A DNA stretch of 62,694 nt from Gammaproteobacteria bacterium (GCA_029882995.1 JAOUJV010000005.1:1-62694); one strand, 5' to 3'; positions 25,058-34,053 are shown, counted from the first letter of the stretch. Numbers and translations: made by a program. Notes: generated by a model from the sequence alone, not told the origin.

Positions 25058-26086
25058 GTGCATCAAATGGAATCTGCAAGTATTGTAATCATTGTTATAG
25101 CAGTCCTGCTATTTTTCCTGCTGGGGATTGCTATATTAATGCTGGTTGATCACAAGGCACGATTACCTGGTCATTTCACACAAGACCAGTTTTCTATCAA
25201 GGGAATGCGCCGCAATCATCCTGGAATTTCCTTCATCACCACCATTATCCTGTTCTCAATTATTTTTACCCTGCTCATGGAACTGGGCGTAACCTTTTAC
25301 GGAAAATTTTCTCCACTCCCGGAACAGGAATCTCCAGGATTGCTAACACAAATTGGTCAGGAACGAAGCGCAGAAAAACTTCGCCATTTTCACAACACGA
25401 CAGAAAAATTATTACCTACCCAGGGCAATAAAACTGTCTGTTTCCAGTGCCATGGTGATTATCCACACTCCAAGGAACCCATGATTCGCACCATTCTTAA
25501 TATGCACACCCAGTTTGTTGGCTGTATGACCTGTCATAATGATGCACGCAAAGTTAATGAACAAAGCCTGACTTTCAACTGGCTTAATTTCTCAGGCATT
25601 AAAACATCCGGCCCACCCTTCGGAACCAGTATTGATCCAGAAACGGGCAACCTGATTGAAACAGATGACTATTATTCCAAGATTGTTGTGTATAGTAATA
25701 ATAAATTGCTTGAGATTACACCGGACACACCTGATACCATAGAGTTTATCAAGATAAACCATCAACTAACTGATGAGGACAGGCAGGCAATCAAGGAACG
25801 TTTTCACAGACTGGTCAGTCCCAAAGGACGTTTTTGCAGTCGTTGTCATACCCAGGAAAACGGCTATATTCCGTTTGCAGAACTGGGTTTTTCAGAACGC
25901 CGAAGAAACGACCTGACCAACCTGAATATTATTGGTCTGGTTGAAAAGTACAAGGATTTCTATATCCCCAACCTGCTTAATACAGATAAATCAATTCCAT
26001 CACTGGAAGATCTGACCAGAGGGCCTGAGAAAAGCAAAGCCAGCAAAGATCATGATATCAAAAGTCCCTGGTGGGAAAAGAAATAA
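25058..26086 (+). CDS. Membrane-bound triheme cytochrome c
   Basis: The protein has 342 residues. It begins with GTG preceded by GGAG seven bases upstream, better placed than the internal ATG. Two N-terminal transmembrane helices (about 8-30 and 58-80) precede a periplasmic domain with three CXXCH motifs (CFQCH, CMTCH, CSRCH near 131, 155 and 266). A long charged stretch between hemes 2 and 3 and an acidic/basic C-terminal tail have no recognised domain. It is probably the third component of the cytochrome b / octaheme inner-membrane complex. Confidence 0.85.
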   Translation: MHQMESASIVIIVIAVLLFFLLGIAILMLVDHKARLPGHFTQDQFSIKGMRRNHPGISFITTIILFSIIFTLLMELGVTFYGKFSPLPEQESPGLLTQIGQERSAEKLRHFHNTTEKLLPTQGNKTVCFQCHGDYPHSKEPMIRTILNMHTQFVGCMTCHNDARKVNEQSLTFNWLNFSGIKTSGPPFGTSIDPETGNLIETDDYYSKIVVYSNNKLLEITPDTPDTIEFIKINHQLTDEDRQAIKERFHRLVSPKGRFCSRCHTQENGYIPFAELGFSERRRNDLTNLNIIGLVEKYKDFYIPNLLNTDKSIPSLEDLTRGPEKSKASKDHDIKSPWWEKK

Positions 26087-26113
26087 CAACACATTAACTG
26101 GATATAAAATAGT

Positions 26114-27052
26114 GTGAGGATTCCCGGCTCAAAACATTTTCTTTTGTTTTATGCAGTGATTGGACTGTTATGGAGTGCTACTGCACCTGCCACAGACATC
26201 CCGACCCACCCGCTTTCCCACATCCGCAATATAACCGCTACTGCAAACGGAAAATTATCACTGCCTACCGACGTTGCACTTGATAAACAAGGCAGGCTTT
26301 ATGTGGTTGACAGTGGCAATCATCGCATTGCTGTCTTTTCCAATAACGGTCAACATTTATTTAATGTCGGCAAACACGGTTCAGCTCCCGGTGAATTTAA
26401 TGGCCCGACAGGTATTGATGTTGGACCGGATAACAGGTTTTATGTTGCAGATAAAAACAATCATCGCATACAGGTGTTCAGTCAATCCGGTGAACTGGTG
26501 CGAGTTATTCCCATAACGCGTGGCAAACACGGCATTACCCCGGTCGATGTTGCTGTATCACCTGATGGTGAGACACTCTATATCACGGGCAACAACAATC
26601 ACCACCTGATGAGTTACACAATCAAAGGCAAACCTGTTCACGAATGGGGCGGCGAAGGTGTCAACAAGGGCGAGTTTCGTTATCCGGCCACCATTGCTGT
26701 CAGCCCGCAAGGGAATATTCATGTCGTTGATGTACTGAATGCCCGGGTACAAAAATTTACCGGGGACGGAAAATTTCTTGTTCAAATCAGCAAGTGGGGC
26801 GTACTGCCCGGTCAACTGTTTCGTCCCAAGGGGATTGCACTCGATTCGCAACAGCATGTCTATGTTGGCGACAGTTACATGGGAGTAATCCAGGTGTTCG
26901 ATAAGGAAAGCCGTTTCATACATGTGCTGGGAAATAAAGGAGAACCTCAACGGTTTGATACCCCGCTCGGCATGGCCATCAGCAGGAATGGTCACTTGTA
27001 TGTGGCGGAAATGATCGAAAATAAAATCTCTGTTTACAAGCTGGGACGATGA
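26114..27052 (+). CDS. NHL-repeat beta-propeller, secreted
   Basis: The protein has 312 residues, read from a GTG. A signal peptide (HFLLFYAVIGLLWSATAPAT) lacks a lipobox, so the protein should be soluble, unlike the two NHL lipoproteins upstream. The blades are very regular: LYVVDSGNHRIAVFSNNGQ, FYVADKNNHRIQVFSQSGE, IHVVDVLNARVQKFTGDGK, VYVGDSYMGVIQVFDKESR and LYVAEMIENKISVYK. It overlaps the 24-heme gene (ATGA), implying the two act together. The Shine-Dalgarno is weak, so the start is uncertain by a few codons. Confidence 0.85.
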   Translation: MRIPGSKHFLLFYAVIGLLWSATAPATDIPTHPLSHIRNITATANGKLSLPTDVALDKQGRLYVVDSGNHRIAVFSNNGQHLFNVGKHGSAPGEFNGPTGIDVGPDNRFYVADKNNHRIQVFSQSGELVRVIPITRGKHGITPVDVAVSPDGETLYITGNNNHHLMSYTIKGKPVHEWGGEGVNKGEFRYPATIAVSPQGNIHVVDVLNARVQKFTGDGKFLVQISKWGVLPGQLFRPKGIALDSQQHVYVGDSYMGVIQVFDKESRFIHVLGNKGEPQRFDTPLGMAISRNGHLYVAEMIENKISVYKLGR

Positions 27053-30000
27053 TCATGAAACTGTTTTCACGAATGATTATTACCGCCCTGTTATTCATGA
27101 CTGCTGCCCTGTCAGTTTCAGAATATGTATGGGCAGCACGTGATGTAGGTGAACAACGTGAGTGTGCAACCTGCCACATCATGTGGCTCAATGAATTCAA
27201 ACGCACTGATATTATCCCGCTAATAAAATATGATCCGACCCCGCAGGAAACAACCGGTCGTCAGGATATTGTTAGTACAAAAAGAATGTGCATTTCCTGT
27301 CATGACGGGTTTGTACTGGATTCCAGAGAACTCTGGAAGGAAGGCCACAAACAACACCCGGTCGGAGTAAAACCGTCTGACAAGATCACAATCCCGATTG
27401 TTGAAGGCAAGAACCTTTTTCCACTTAACAGTGATGGCAAGGTATATTGCGGCACCTGTCACACTGCTCACGGCATCAAATGGGGCGAAAAGGAATCGAC
27501 CGTATTTATGCGCGTCAGTAGTCGTGACGGAAATTTTTGCCAGAATTGCCATAAGCAAAAAATGACCGGGCCAGCCACGGGCAATCATCCTGTCAATAAA
27601 AAGGTGAAGGGCAAACTTGCTAACATAGGTGCAAAACCGGTTCGGCTAACTGATGAGAAGGAAGTCAGTTGCCAGAGTTGTCATACTGCACACAAGGCCG
27701 CCAACAAAAAACTGCTGGTTAACGATAACAACAATTCCGAGATCTGCGGCAGTTGTCATGCTGACCGCTATACCTTCTCCATGAAAGAGGCAGCACGCTC
27801 ACATACACATCCGGTCAACCTTGTTCCTGAACATGCAAAAATCCCCCAGGACCTGATTGATAAAGGTGCAAAACTGGGTAATGACGGAAAAATTATCTGT
27901 CAGACCTGCCATACCCCGCACGGCTCCAAAACCCAAAAAAGCATTCTTGTTGACAGCAATCAGGACTCCTCCCTGTGCCAGCAATGCCACATAAAACAAC
28001 GCAAGGTGGCTGGCGGCAAGCACGACATGCGACTGGTTGATGCTAATAACAGCAATGTTAAAAAACAGGTCGTGGACAAAGCCGGTGTGTGTAGTGCCTG
28101 TCATACCGCACACGATGGCAAGGCTCCAAAAATGTGGGCACGTACACCGGGAAACAGTAAAGACCCAATGGCTTCAACCTGCCTGAGTTGCCACCAGACA
28201 GACGGGCTGGCCAGGAAACACCAGGTTGGGAATTTCAGTCATCCGGTCGGTGTGGATATTGCCAAGACCGGGAACAAGGTCAGTCTGCCGACCTTCTCAA
28301 ATACAGGCGTAAAATCCATCAACGCCGCCAGCGGCAATGTTACTTGTGCTTCATGTCACGATGTACATCAATGGGATCCAAAGCACCCGCAGAAAACGGC
28401 CAAACCCGGGCAAGCCGGTGATGCCAGCAACAAGTTCCTGCGCAAGGTAAACAAACCTGACAGTGCATTATGTAATACCTGTCACAAGGAAAAGTGGAGT
28501 ATCAATGGCACTGAACATGACTTGTCAGAAATAGCACCCAATGCCGTTAATGTGCTCAAGCAAACACCCGAACAAGGTGGTACCTGCAGTAGTTGTCACC
28601 TGGTGCATAATGGTAAAGGTCCGCGCATGTGGGCACGTAATATTCCGGCAGGCACCACAGGCCCGTCTGCCCCATGCCTGAGTTGTCACAACACAGATGG
28701 TCTTGCAAGCGATAAGGCCATTGGCAAACATAATCATCCAGTTAACTCCCCGTTGGAAAAACTCGGTATCAAGGCCACCTTCAAAAGCTGGCAAACTGCG
28801 ATCCCTGATATCCTGAAACTGAAATCACCTGTACCGCTGCCCCTGTATGATGAGGATGGGCATTATGCCAATGCTGGCGGCAATATCAGTTGCGGCAGTT
28901 GCCATGATCCACATCGCTGGGATCCGGAAAATGCCAGCAACAAGGACACCAATGTTGAAGGTGATGCCAGCAACAGCTTTCTGCGCATGGCAGACAAGGG
29001 AGAAAGTGCTCTTTGCATGAACTGCCATCGCAACAAGGCCAGTGTAGTCCTGTCCCCACATGGCGAGAAAAAACTGGCGCAGTCACCTAGCAATGAGCAT
29101 TCTGCAACCGGACCATGCAGCGCCTGTCATCAACCCCACAACAGCAAGGAACCCTATCTTTGGGCACGCAAGCCCGGCGAAGGGAAAACAGCGATCACAA
29201 CTTTGTGTACCAGCTGTCACCGGGATGATGGGCATGCAAAAAATAAACAAACGGGAAAAAATACACACCCGACCGGCATAGCATTAACCAAAGACATGCC
29301 CGCATCAAAATTACCGCTTTACACTGCAAAGGGAGAAAAAACAGAACACGATGGGAAAATAGATTGTGCCACCTGTCATGATCCCCATCAGTGGAACCCG
29401 GACAATTTCAAGAGTATCGCGGGCAAAAAAGCCAATGTTGAAGGCACACCCGCCAACAGTTTCCTGCGTATTCATGCAAGCGGGGACAGCGCCTTGTGTA
29501 TCACTTGTCACAAGACCCAGGCATCAGTACAAAAAACTGATCACGATTTAAACATAACAGCAAAAAATGCTGTTAACCAACATAAACAAACACCCGCTGT
29601 ATCCGGCACCTGCGGCCAATGCCATACACCGCACAATGCCACCTCACCCGTGCGTTTGTTTGCACAGGCTCCGGGCAAGGGCAATAACATTAATGAACAA
29701 CTCTGCCTGGGCTGCCATGCCGAAGGCAAAAGTGCAAAAGCCAAAATACCACCGGAAACAAAACACCCGGATAAAGTACGTGCATGGTCAGGTCCCGTGC
29801 GCGCACAACTGCGGCCTGATGCAAAAACTCATTTACCCATCTTTAATAAGCAAGGCAAACCCGACACCACGGGTATCATCAGTTGCCCAACCTGTCACAA
29901 TCCTCACAAGTGGTCGATCACACAGGAAAAACAGCCCGGCAAGAATACCGAGGGCGACACCTCGTCCAGCTTTCTGCGCCTGTCCAACACTGAATTATTC

Positions 30001-30093
30001 CTGTGCGCCGACTGCCACGGCCTGGATTCCCTGTATCGCTACAAGTACTTCCACTCCAGTAAATCTCATGAAAAACACAAGCTGACACGCTAA
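27049..30093 (+). CDS. 24-heme cytochrome c built from tetraheme repeats
   Basis: The protein has 1014 residues with a signal peptide (ITALLFMTAALSVSEYVWAA) and 24 CXXCH motifs, no CX3CH. The first eight hemes lie in residues 40-330. From about residue 346 a module of about 170 residues occurs four times (near 346, 510, 687 and 852), each with four hemes and the plan C-x2-CH...MWAR...CLSCH.TDG...HPV...CASCHDxHxWDP...FLR...ALCNTCHK. This is repeat expansion by duplication. No anchor is visible, so it is periplasmic or exported. Such a chain could span the periplasm or extend outward. It is last in the plus-strand run and is followed by a good terminator. Confidence 0.92.
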   Translation: MIMKLFSRMIITALLFMTAALSVSEYVWAARDVGEQRECATCHIMWLNEFKRTDIIPLIKYDPTPQETTGRQDIVSTKRMCISCHDGFVLDSRELWKEGHKQHPVGVKPSDKITIPIVEGKNLFPLNSDGKVYCGTCHTAHGIKWGEKESTVFMRVSSRDGNFCQNCHKQKMTGPATGNHPVNKKVKGKLANIGAKPVRLTDEKEVSCQSCHTAHKAANKKLLVNDNNNSEICGSCHADRYTFSMKEAARSHTHPVNLVPEHAKIPQDLIDKGAKLGNDGKIICQTCHTPHGSKTQKSILVDSNQDSSLCQQCHIKQRKVAGGKHDMRLVDANNSNVKKQVVDKAGVCSACHTAHDGKAPKMWARTPGNSKDPMASTCLSCHQTDGLARKHQVGNFSHPVGVDIAKTGNKVSLPTFSNTGVKSINAASGNVTCASCHDVHQWDPKHPQKTAKPGQAGDASNKFLRKVNKPDSALCNTCHKEKWSINGTEHDLSEIAPNAVNVLKQTPEQGGTCSSCHLVHNGKGPRMWARNIPAGTTGPSAPCLSCHNTDGLASDKAIGKHNHPVNSPLEKLGIKATFKSWQTAIPDILKLKSPVPLPLYDEDGHYANAGGNISCGSCHDPHRWDPENASNKDTNVEGDASNSFLRMADKGESALCMNCHRNKASVVLSPHGEKKLAQSPSNEHSATGPCSACHQPHNSKEPYLWARKPGEGKTAITTLCTSCHRDDGHAKNKQTGKNTHPTGIALTKDMPASKLPLYTAKGEKTEHDGKIDCATCHDPHQWNPDNFKSIAGKKANVEGTPANSFLRIHASGDSALCITCHKTQASVQKTDHDLNITAKNAVNQHKQTPAVSGTCGQCHTPHNATSPVRLFAQAPGKGNNINEQLCLGCHAEGKSAKAKIPPETKHPDKVRAWSGPVRAQLRPDAKTHLPIFNKQGKPDTTGIISCPTCHNPHKWSITQEKQPGKNTEGDTSSSFLRLSNTELFLCADCHGLDSLYRYKYFHSSKSHEKHKLTR

Positions 30094-30122
30094 AAACCGG
30101 TTGCCAAACCCATAATTATTAT

Positions 30123-30151
30123 TAGGTTACATACGTAACCTATTGTTTTTT
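30123..30151 (+). terminator. Rho-independent terminator of the main cytochrome operon
   Basis: TAGGTTAC-ATAC-GTAACCTA forms an 8-bp perfect stem with a 4-base loop, followed by TTGTTTTTT. It lies 30 bases after the 24-heme stop and separates that transcript from the riboswitch-controlled gene. Confidence 0.85.
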
Positions 30152-30247
30152 ATATAATTTATAATTATCCCCCCTTTCTGTACCCTGCTCACTACGCTCT
30201 CAAGGTTCCTGCTCCCTGTTCGATATATATCTATATAGATACTTGTT

Positions 30248-30331
30248 TCGTGACAAAGGCAAACCAGTCGAAAGGCTGGGACGCAAAGTTACCTACCTGT
30301 GGCCAATGGCTATGGCAGAGGGACTTACCGG
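30248..30331 (+). promoter_or_regulatory. GEMM-I cyclic dinucleotide riboswitch
   Basis: The core GACAAAGGCAAACC, the hairpin CCAGTC-GAAA-GGCTGG and GACGCAAAG reproduce the GEMM-I consensus, including the GNRA tetraloop and invariant joining adenines. A P3-type helix and the closing GGCAGAGGGACTTACCG follow. The base equivalent to G20 of the V. cholerae Vc2 aptamer appears to be G, which predicts c-di-GMP rather than cGAMP; this rests on my hand alignment. The aptamer ends at the Shine-Dalgarno GGAGAAG of the following cytochrome gene, so control may be at translation initiation. Confidence 0.88.
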
Positions 30332-30337
30332 AGAAGC

Positions 30338-30835
30338 ATGATGAAAACCTGGGAGTTATTACAACGGCTTGCCGCCTGTATGGTCGGTGTCCTGTTTACC
30401 ATCAATACCGCAAATGCTGAAAGTTTTGCTGATTCATTCAGAGACTTCGTGCTGGGATCAGAAGCTCAGGCTCGCACCATAACACCGGCTGATTTTGGCA
30501 CCAACAGTCAAAGTGGCAAATGCATGCAATGCCACGACAGCATTCACCTCAAACGTGCCGGAACCCCCATGCAATTTCAAGGCAATGCCAGCACCAATCA
30601 CCCGGTAGGCATGTCATACGCCCAGCATGCCAACAAGAGTCCTGCAACCTACGTGCGCCCTGCTTCACTGAATCATCGTATTCAACTGGAAAATGGTCAG
30701 GTTGGTTGCGTTAGTTGTCATCAAGCAAAAACAACTGAATCGGTTGCTGTAAACACTCCAGACTGCACCTCAACCAAAGAACTGGCAACAGGTCATGATC
30801 AAACCAGTCTATGTATGTCGTGTCACGTCATGTGA
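30338..30835 (+). CDS. Small triheme cytochrome c under riboswitch control
   Basis: The protein has 165 residues from ATG 30338; the ORF-track start at 30299 lies within the riboswitch and is not credible. The signal peptide is LAACMVGVLFTINTANA. Three CXXCH motifs (CMQCH, CVSCH, CMSCH) occur near 58, 122 and 160, with extra histidines between. No membrane anchor, no recognised family. GGAGAAG lies five bases from the ATG. As the only gene directly behind the GEMM aptamer it would be switched by the second messenger, and it could adjust electron flow through the neighbouring conduit. Confidence 0.85.
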   Translation: MMKTWELLQRLAACMVGVLFTINTANAESFADSFRDFVLGSEAQARTITPADFGTNSQSGKCMQCHDSIHLKRAGTPMQFQGNASTNHPVGMSYAQHANKSPATYVRPASLNHRIQLENGQVGCVSCHQAKTTESVAVNTPDCTSTKELATGHDQTSLCMSCHVM

Positions 30836-30980
30836 ATCCAGAAATTGTATTTATACACCTGTATCAGATTTTAATATGTATAAATATATCCTCATTCGAA
30901 TGATTTAGCTTATTCACGTTCCATGACACGCATTCTGGAATTGATGAAATCAAAATGGGTGTGTGACAATAACTCCTCTG

Positions 30981-31574
30981 CTATAACGAACTGATGTATT
31001 CTGATAACGCTTCAATCTCATCATCAGTTAGTTTTAAAAGCACTATTTGCATCAGGTTGAATATATCTACCGGACGCTTTCCTGTTTGCATATCCTTCAT
31101 TGTTTTATACATATATTCCTTATTCTGCCCTTTTATCAACGGTGCTCCATCAATATAGGCTGTGGCCGGATCGGCATCTAACCCGTGACAAAAATGACAA
31201 TTGCGACTCAGGTATACATCTTTCCCCTTCTTGCCAAGTTCGGTTTCTTTTTTTGTTCCTGTCATGGCCGGGCGGCTTGCGAAGTATTCAGAAATGGCTC
31301 TGATGTCTTTTGTTTTCACGTTTTCAAGCACATCAGCCATCAGGGTGCTGATCCTGCGGCCTGATTTATAATCCAGAGTCTGGTTAACGAGGTAATCTAC
31401 ATCCTGCCCGATCAGCTTGGGGATCAAGGGATCCGGATTATTATTATCTGCCGTATGGCACTCAAAACACAGGCGTGCCATTTTGTCACCCTCTGACAAT
31501 TTTTCTGCGCCAGTAACATTAAGGGAAATAACAAAAAAAGTGATACATAGTCCTGTATAAGTTGCAGATTTCAT
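30981..31574 (-). CDS. Diheme cytochrome c, c4/class I type
   Basis: The protein has 197 residues from ATG 31574; the longer ORF in the track begins at a TTG. A signal peptide (TGLCITFFVISLNVTGA) is followed by two class I cytochrome domains, each with one CXXCH (CFECH near 36, CHFCH near 126) and distal Met candidates. The plan is that of cytochrome c4, a periplasmic carrier. It is last in a four-gene minus-strand operon that converges on the triheme gene at 30835. Likely a soluble electron shuttle for the same system. Confidence 0.88.
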   Translation of the reverse strand: MKSATYTGLCITFFVISLNVTGAEKLSEGDKMARLCFECHTADNNNPDPLIPKLIGQDVDYLVNQTLDYKSGRRISTLMADVLENVKTKDIRAISEYFASRPAMTGTKKETELGKKGKDVYLSRNCHFCHGLDADPATAYIDGAPLIKGQNKEYMYKTMKDMQTGKRPVDIFNLMQIVLLKLTDDEIEALSEYISSL

Positions 31575-31605
31575 TATTGAGCTTTGAAAAACAACATGCC
31601 GCAAC

Positions 31606-32466
31606 TTAACCAGGAATATAACTACCCGTACTTTTAATAGCCCGGATAATTTTCATTGTGGATATCTCAAGTTCCTTGATTGCTTTTTTATATTTACTAT
31701 GAGAAGCAAGTTCTTCTGCCTTGTTCCTGTGTTCCGTGGCAGCAGATTTGTATACTGCAACAATTTTATTCAGAGAGTCATCATCAGGAAATTCTGACAA
31801 GAACATACTTAACAACATAAAATGGGTATCATTCCTGTCGAGCTCATAATTGTACTCATCCTCGGCACTATCAAAACTAAGAGTATTAACCAAAGTATCG
31901 CCTGTTCTCATTGTAACAATGGTCGCTTCTACAAGCTCCAATGCCCTGTGAACAATAGCAATGGCCTTTTTATAGTGTTTTTTGAAATATTCCTGATCAG
32001 CCTGTTTGGTGAGTTCGGTGACCTTGTTTATTATAATCTGGGTTTCTTCAGTCTTGTCTTTGGTTGCACTTACCCGCCTTAATGCGTCTGTAAGCGCATT
32101 AACACTTCTTCTCTTTGTCTCATAATCATGTCTATCCTGTTCATTGCCCGTTCCTTTCAGGTTGGCATACATAATCGCTTCAAAAATGGCCTTCTTTGAG
32201 TTCTTTAGATGAAAATCGGCCTGTTTCAGATCACCCTTGCGGTATTCCCCAACCGCATTATCAAATGAGACCTGAGCATATTTAAAATACTGTTTAGCCA
32301 CATCACTGCCACTGTTTCTGATTTGCCTGCTAACCGATGACTCACTTAATAAACTTGCAATTGAGTTCACTCTTCTCTCGAAGTCTTTATTAGATTGGGC
32401 AAACAACGCACTATTGGCTGATAATATGGCTGCTATAAAAACCAGAATTTTAAATTTCTTGTTCAT
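31606..32466 (-). CDS. Secreted helical protein of unknown function
   Basis: The protein has 286 residues from ATG 32466, which has GGAG six bases upstream; the track start at 32478 is possible. A signal peptide (ILVFIAAILSANSALFAQ) precedes an all-helical, Lys- and Glu-rich chain. Recurrent AKQYFKYAQVSFDNAVGEY-like and YFKKHYKKAIAIVHRALELVE segments look like degenerate TPR or helical-hairpin repeats. No heme motif. It sits between the c4-like and triheme genes, so a periplasmic scaffold or assembly role is possible; no family is recognised. Confidence 0.75.
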   Translation of the reverse strand: MNKKFKILVFIAAILSANSALFAQSNKDFERRVNSIASLLSESSVSRQIRNSGSDVAKQYFKYAQVSFDNAVGEYRKGDLKQADFHLKNSKKAIFEAIMYANLKGTGNEQDRHDYETKRRSVNALTDALRRVSATKDKTEETQIIINKVTELTKQADQEYFKKHYKKAIAIVHRALELVEATIVTMRTGDTLVNTLSFDSAEDEYNYELDRNDTHFMLLSMFLSEFPDDDSLNKIVAVYKSAATEHRNKAEELASHSKYKKAIKELEISTMKIIRAIKSTGSYIPG

Positions 32467-32527
32467 AATCTTCTCCATATTGGGTCACAACAACTTCCCT
32501 GGTTTGTTTTAATTTCTATATTCATAT

Positions 32528-33223
32528 CTACTTTTCGCCACTATGACATGAAGAACATTTTGATAAAGGAAATGCAACCTTCCCGTGGCAGACACCGCAT
32601 TTTTTCCCCATCAGGTTTTCCGCCATTGTTATGTTGTTTGAACCACTAAGCGGAGTAAAAATAGCCGGGTGACAATTAGCGCAATCAAGTATGGTGGTAT
32701 GTTGTTTATGAGGAAAAACAACATTTGGCATTGAACCCTTCACCTCCATAACAATATTCAGATCCATAACAATTGGCATTACCTCCTTGCCATCATAACT
32801 GTTAAGTGGCTTAATCTTGCCTGAATCCATTGCCTTGACCCAATCCACCTCATTTCCAGCCTTTGCCTCCGGAAAACCAAAAAGCGCTTCCTTGGGGTTT
32901 TGTAACATACGGGCTGCCCTGTTTGTGGGATCATGAATACCGTCTTCTATGGGGGCAAGATGCACTTCACCACCCTTTTTCAATAATCTGTTAAACCTGT
33001 TTACATCTGGTTTTTCAACACTTTTCTTTTTTACAATGGTATCTTTTTGGGTGTTGCTCATATCTTTTACTTCTGCCACCACTGTTGGTGAGTCAGACTT
33101 TTGAACTATTGGCTTTGAGGGGCTTAGATTAACATCCGCCTTGCTATCTACCGATGTGCAATTAACTACCAGTGCTGAAAATAGAATTGTAAATATATAT
33201 GTTAATGCACTTCGATTATTCAT
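32528..33223 (-). CDS. Triheme c7-like cytochrome, probable lipoprotein
   Basis: The protein has 231 residues. The N-terminus ends FSALVVNC, a weak lipobox. A long polar, low-complexity region (about 24-150) leads to a C-terminal c7-type domain: VFPHKQHTTILDCANCH, CGVCH and CSSCH with partner histidines, three hemes. This matches the triheme 'nanowire' domain known as tandem units in Geobacter cytochromes. The long linker would let the heme domain reach out from a membrane anchor. It is in an operon with the next triheme gene upstream (18-base gap). Confidence 0.85.
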   Translation of the reverse strand: MNNRSALTYIFTILFSALVVNCTSVDSKADVNLSPSKPIVQKSDSPTVVAEVKDMSNTQKDTIVKKKSVEKPDVNRFNRLLKKGGEVHLAPIEDGIHDPTNRAARMLQNPKEALFGFPEAKAGNEVDWVKAMDSGKIKPLNSYDGKEVMPIVMDLNIVMEVKGSMPNVVFPHKQHTTILDCANCHPAIFTPLSGSNNITMAENLMGKKCGVCHGKVAFPLSKCSSCHSGEK

Positions 33224-33241
33224 AGCATATTCACTTTTAGC

Positions 33242-33673
33242 TTACTTTTTTTGTTTCTCGGGTACAGGCGTTGTTGTTATTTTTGGTTTATGACCCCGTA
33301 CATCCATAATCCTCTGCTGGGTACTATTGTGTACCTTGGTTTTAGTGCCCATCTCTGCCGAATGGCATAAATCACAATTTTCGATATCCCACGCAATTTT
33401 TCCATCATGACAGGCACCACAGTAACGACCATTGATGATGTCAGACATTTTCATCTTGTTCTCGCCCGCCTTGAACTTGAATTCAAGATCATCATGACAA
33501 ACCTTGCAGGTATAACGTATTCGATGGAACCAGTGGGGGAAAATGACAGGCCTGACACCGGCCTCATCAGCAAAATTGTTGAGTACAACATCTCCGTACT
33601 CTGTCTTGCCTTCGATAGGTAGAACACATACGGCTAGAAATACAACTAATCTGAATATTGATTTAACAAACAT
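33242..33673 (-). CDS. Periplasmic triheme c7-like cytochrome
   Basis: The protein has 143 residues from ATG 33673, which has GAAAGG six bases upstream; the track start at 33730 lacks a signal. The signal peptide is IFRLVVFLAVCVLPIEG. The domain VIFPHWFHRIRYTCKVCH, CGACH, CDLCH has the His-CXXCH spacing of c7 triheme proteins (PpcA-like plan, shared with the gene downstream). It is the first gene of the minus-strand operon. Likely role: soluble periplasmic carrier. Confidence 0.86.
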   Translation of the reverse strand: MFVKSIFRLVVFLAVCVLPIEGKTEYGDVVLNNFADEAGVRPVIFPHWFHRIRYTCKVCHDDLEFKFKAGENKMKMSDIINGRYCGACHDGKIAWDIENCDLCHSAEMGTKTKVHNSTQQRIMDVRGHKPKITTTPVPEKQKK

Positions 33674-33995
33674 AACTGACCTTTCAAAAAACCAGCCCTC
33701 CCTGACTAATTTTATAAACAGTAAAAACATCAGGTGCTTTTCCTGCTAGCCATCCTTGCCATTGCTACACCAAAAATCTCATCTATATCAGCAACGTGCA
33801 ACGCTTAATTAACTCATTGAATTCATTATAAACACTCTTATACCGATATGATATTTTTTTATCCGAAAAAAAAAGGCTATGTTTTTATACGGTTAGCTAT
33901 AAAAAACATGCTGGACATGATTTAAATCAATTAGAGTTTTATTATGAACACCATATTGGCGGTACATAGACATACACGTTAGTCTGGGGTTAAAC
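33674..33995. other. Intergenic region with promoter elements, no gene
   Basis: The region lies between the triheme operon and the terminator of the 304-residue gene. No plausible coding frame was seen (the 68-residue plus-strand frame overlaps the triheme gene and has no start signal). It contains an FNR-like site at 33917-33930 and long A/T runs. Confidence 0.4.
33917..33930. promoter_or_regulatory. Near-perfect FNR/ANR-type site
   Basis: ATGATTTAAATCAA matches TTGAT-N4-ATCAA at nine of ten positions. It is about 240 bases upstream of the first gene of the minus-strand triheme operon. The distance to the start codon requires a long leader, so its target is less certain than for the site at 14502. 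Confidence 0.5.
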
Positions 33996-34025
33996 ACAAA
34001 AAACCCCGCCATTGCTGCAGGGTTT
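33996..34025 (-). terminator. Rho-independent terminator of the 304-residue gene
   Basis: On the minus strand AAACCCTGC and GCGGGGTTT form a stem with a seven-base loop, followed by a run of six T residues. It begins 29 bases after the stop codon. Confidence 0.85.
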
Positions 34026-34053
34026 AAAGCCAAAAACTTCGCAATATATCAGA

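Noticed and set aside
30248-30331. cGAMP-type (GEMM-Ib) riboswitch
   Set aside because: The base matching the specificity position appears to be G in my hand alignment, which favours c-di-GMP; the distinction needs probing.
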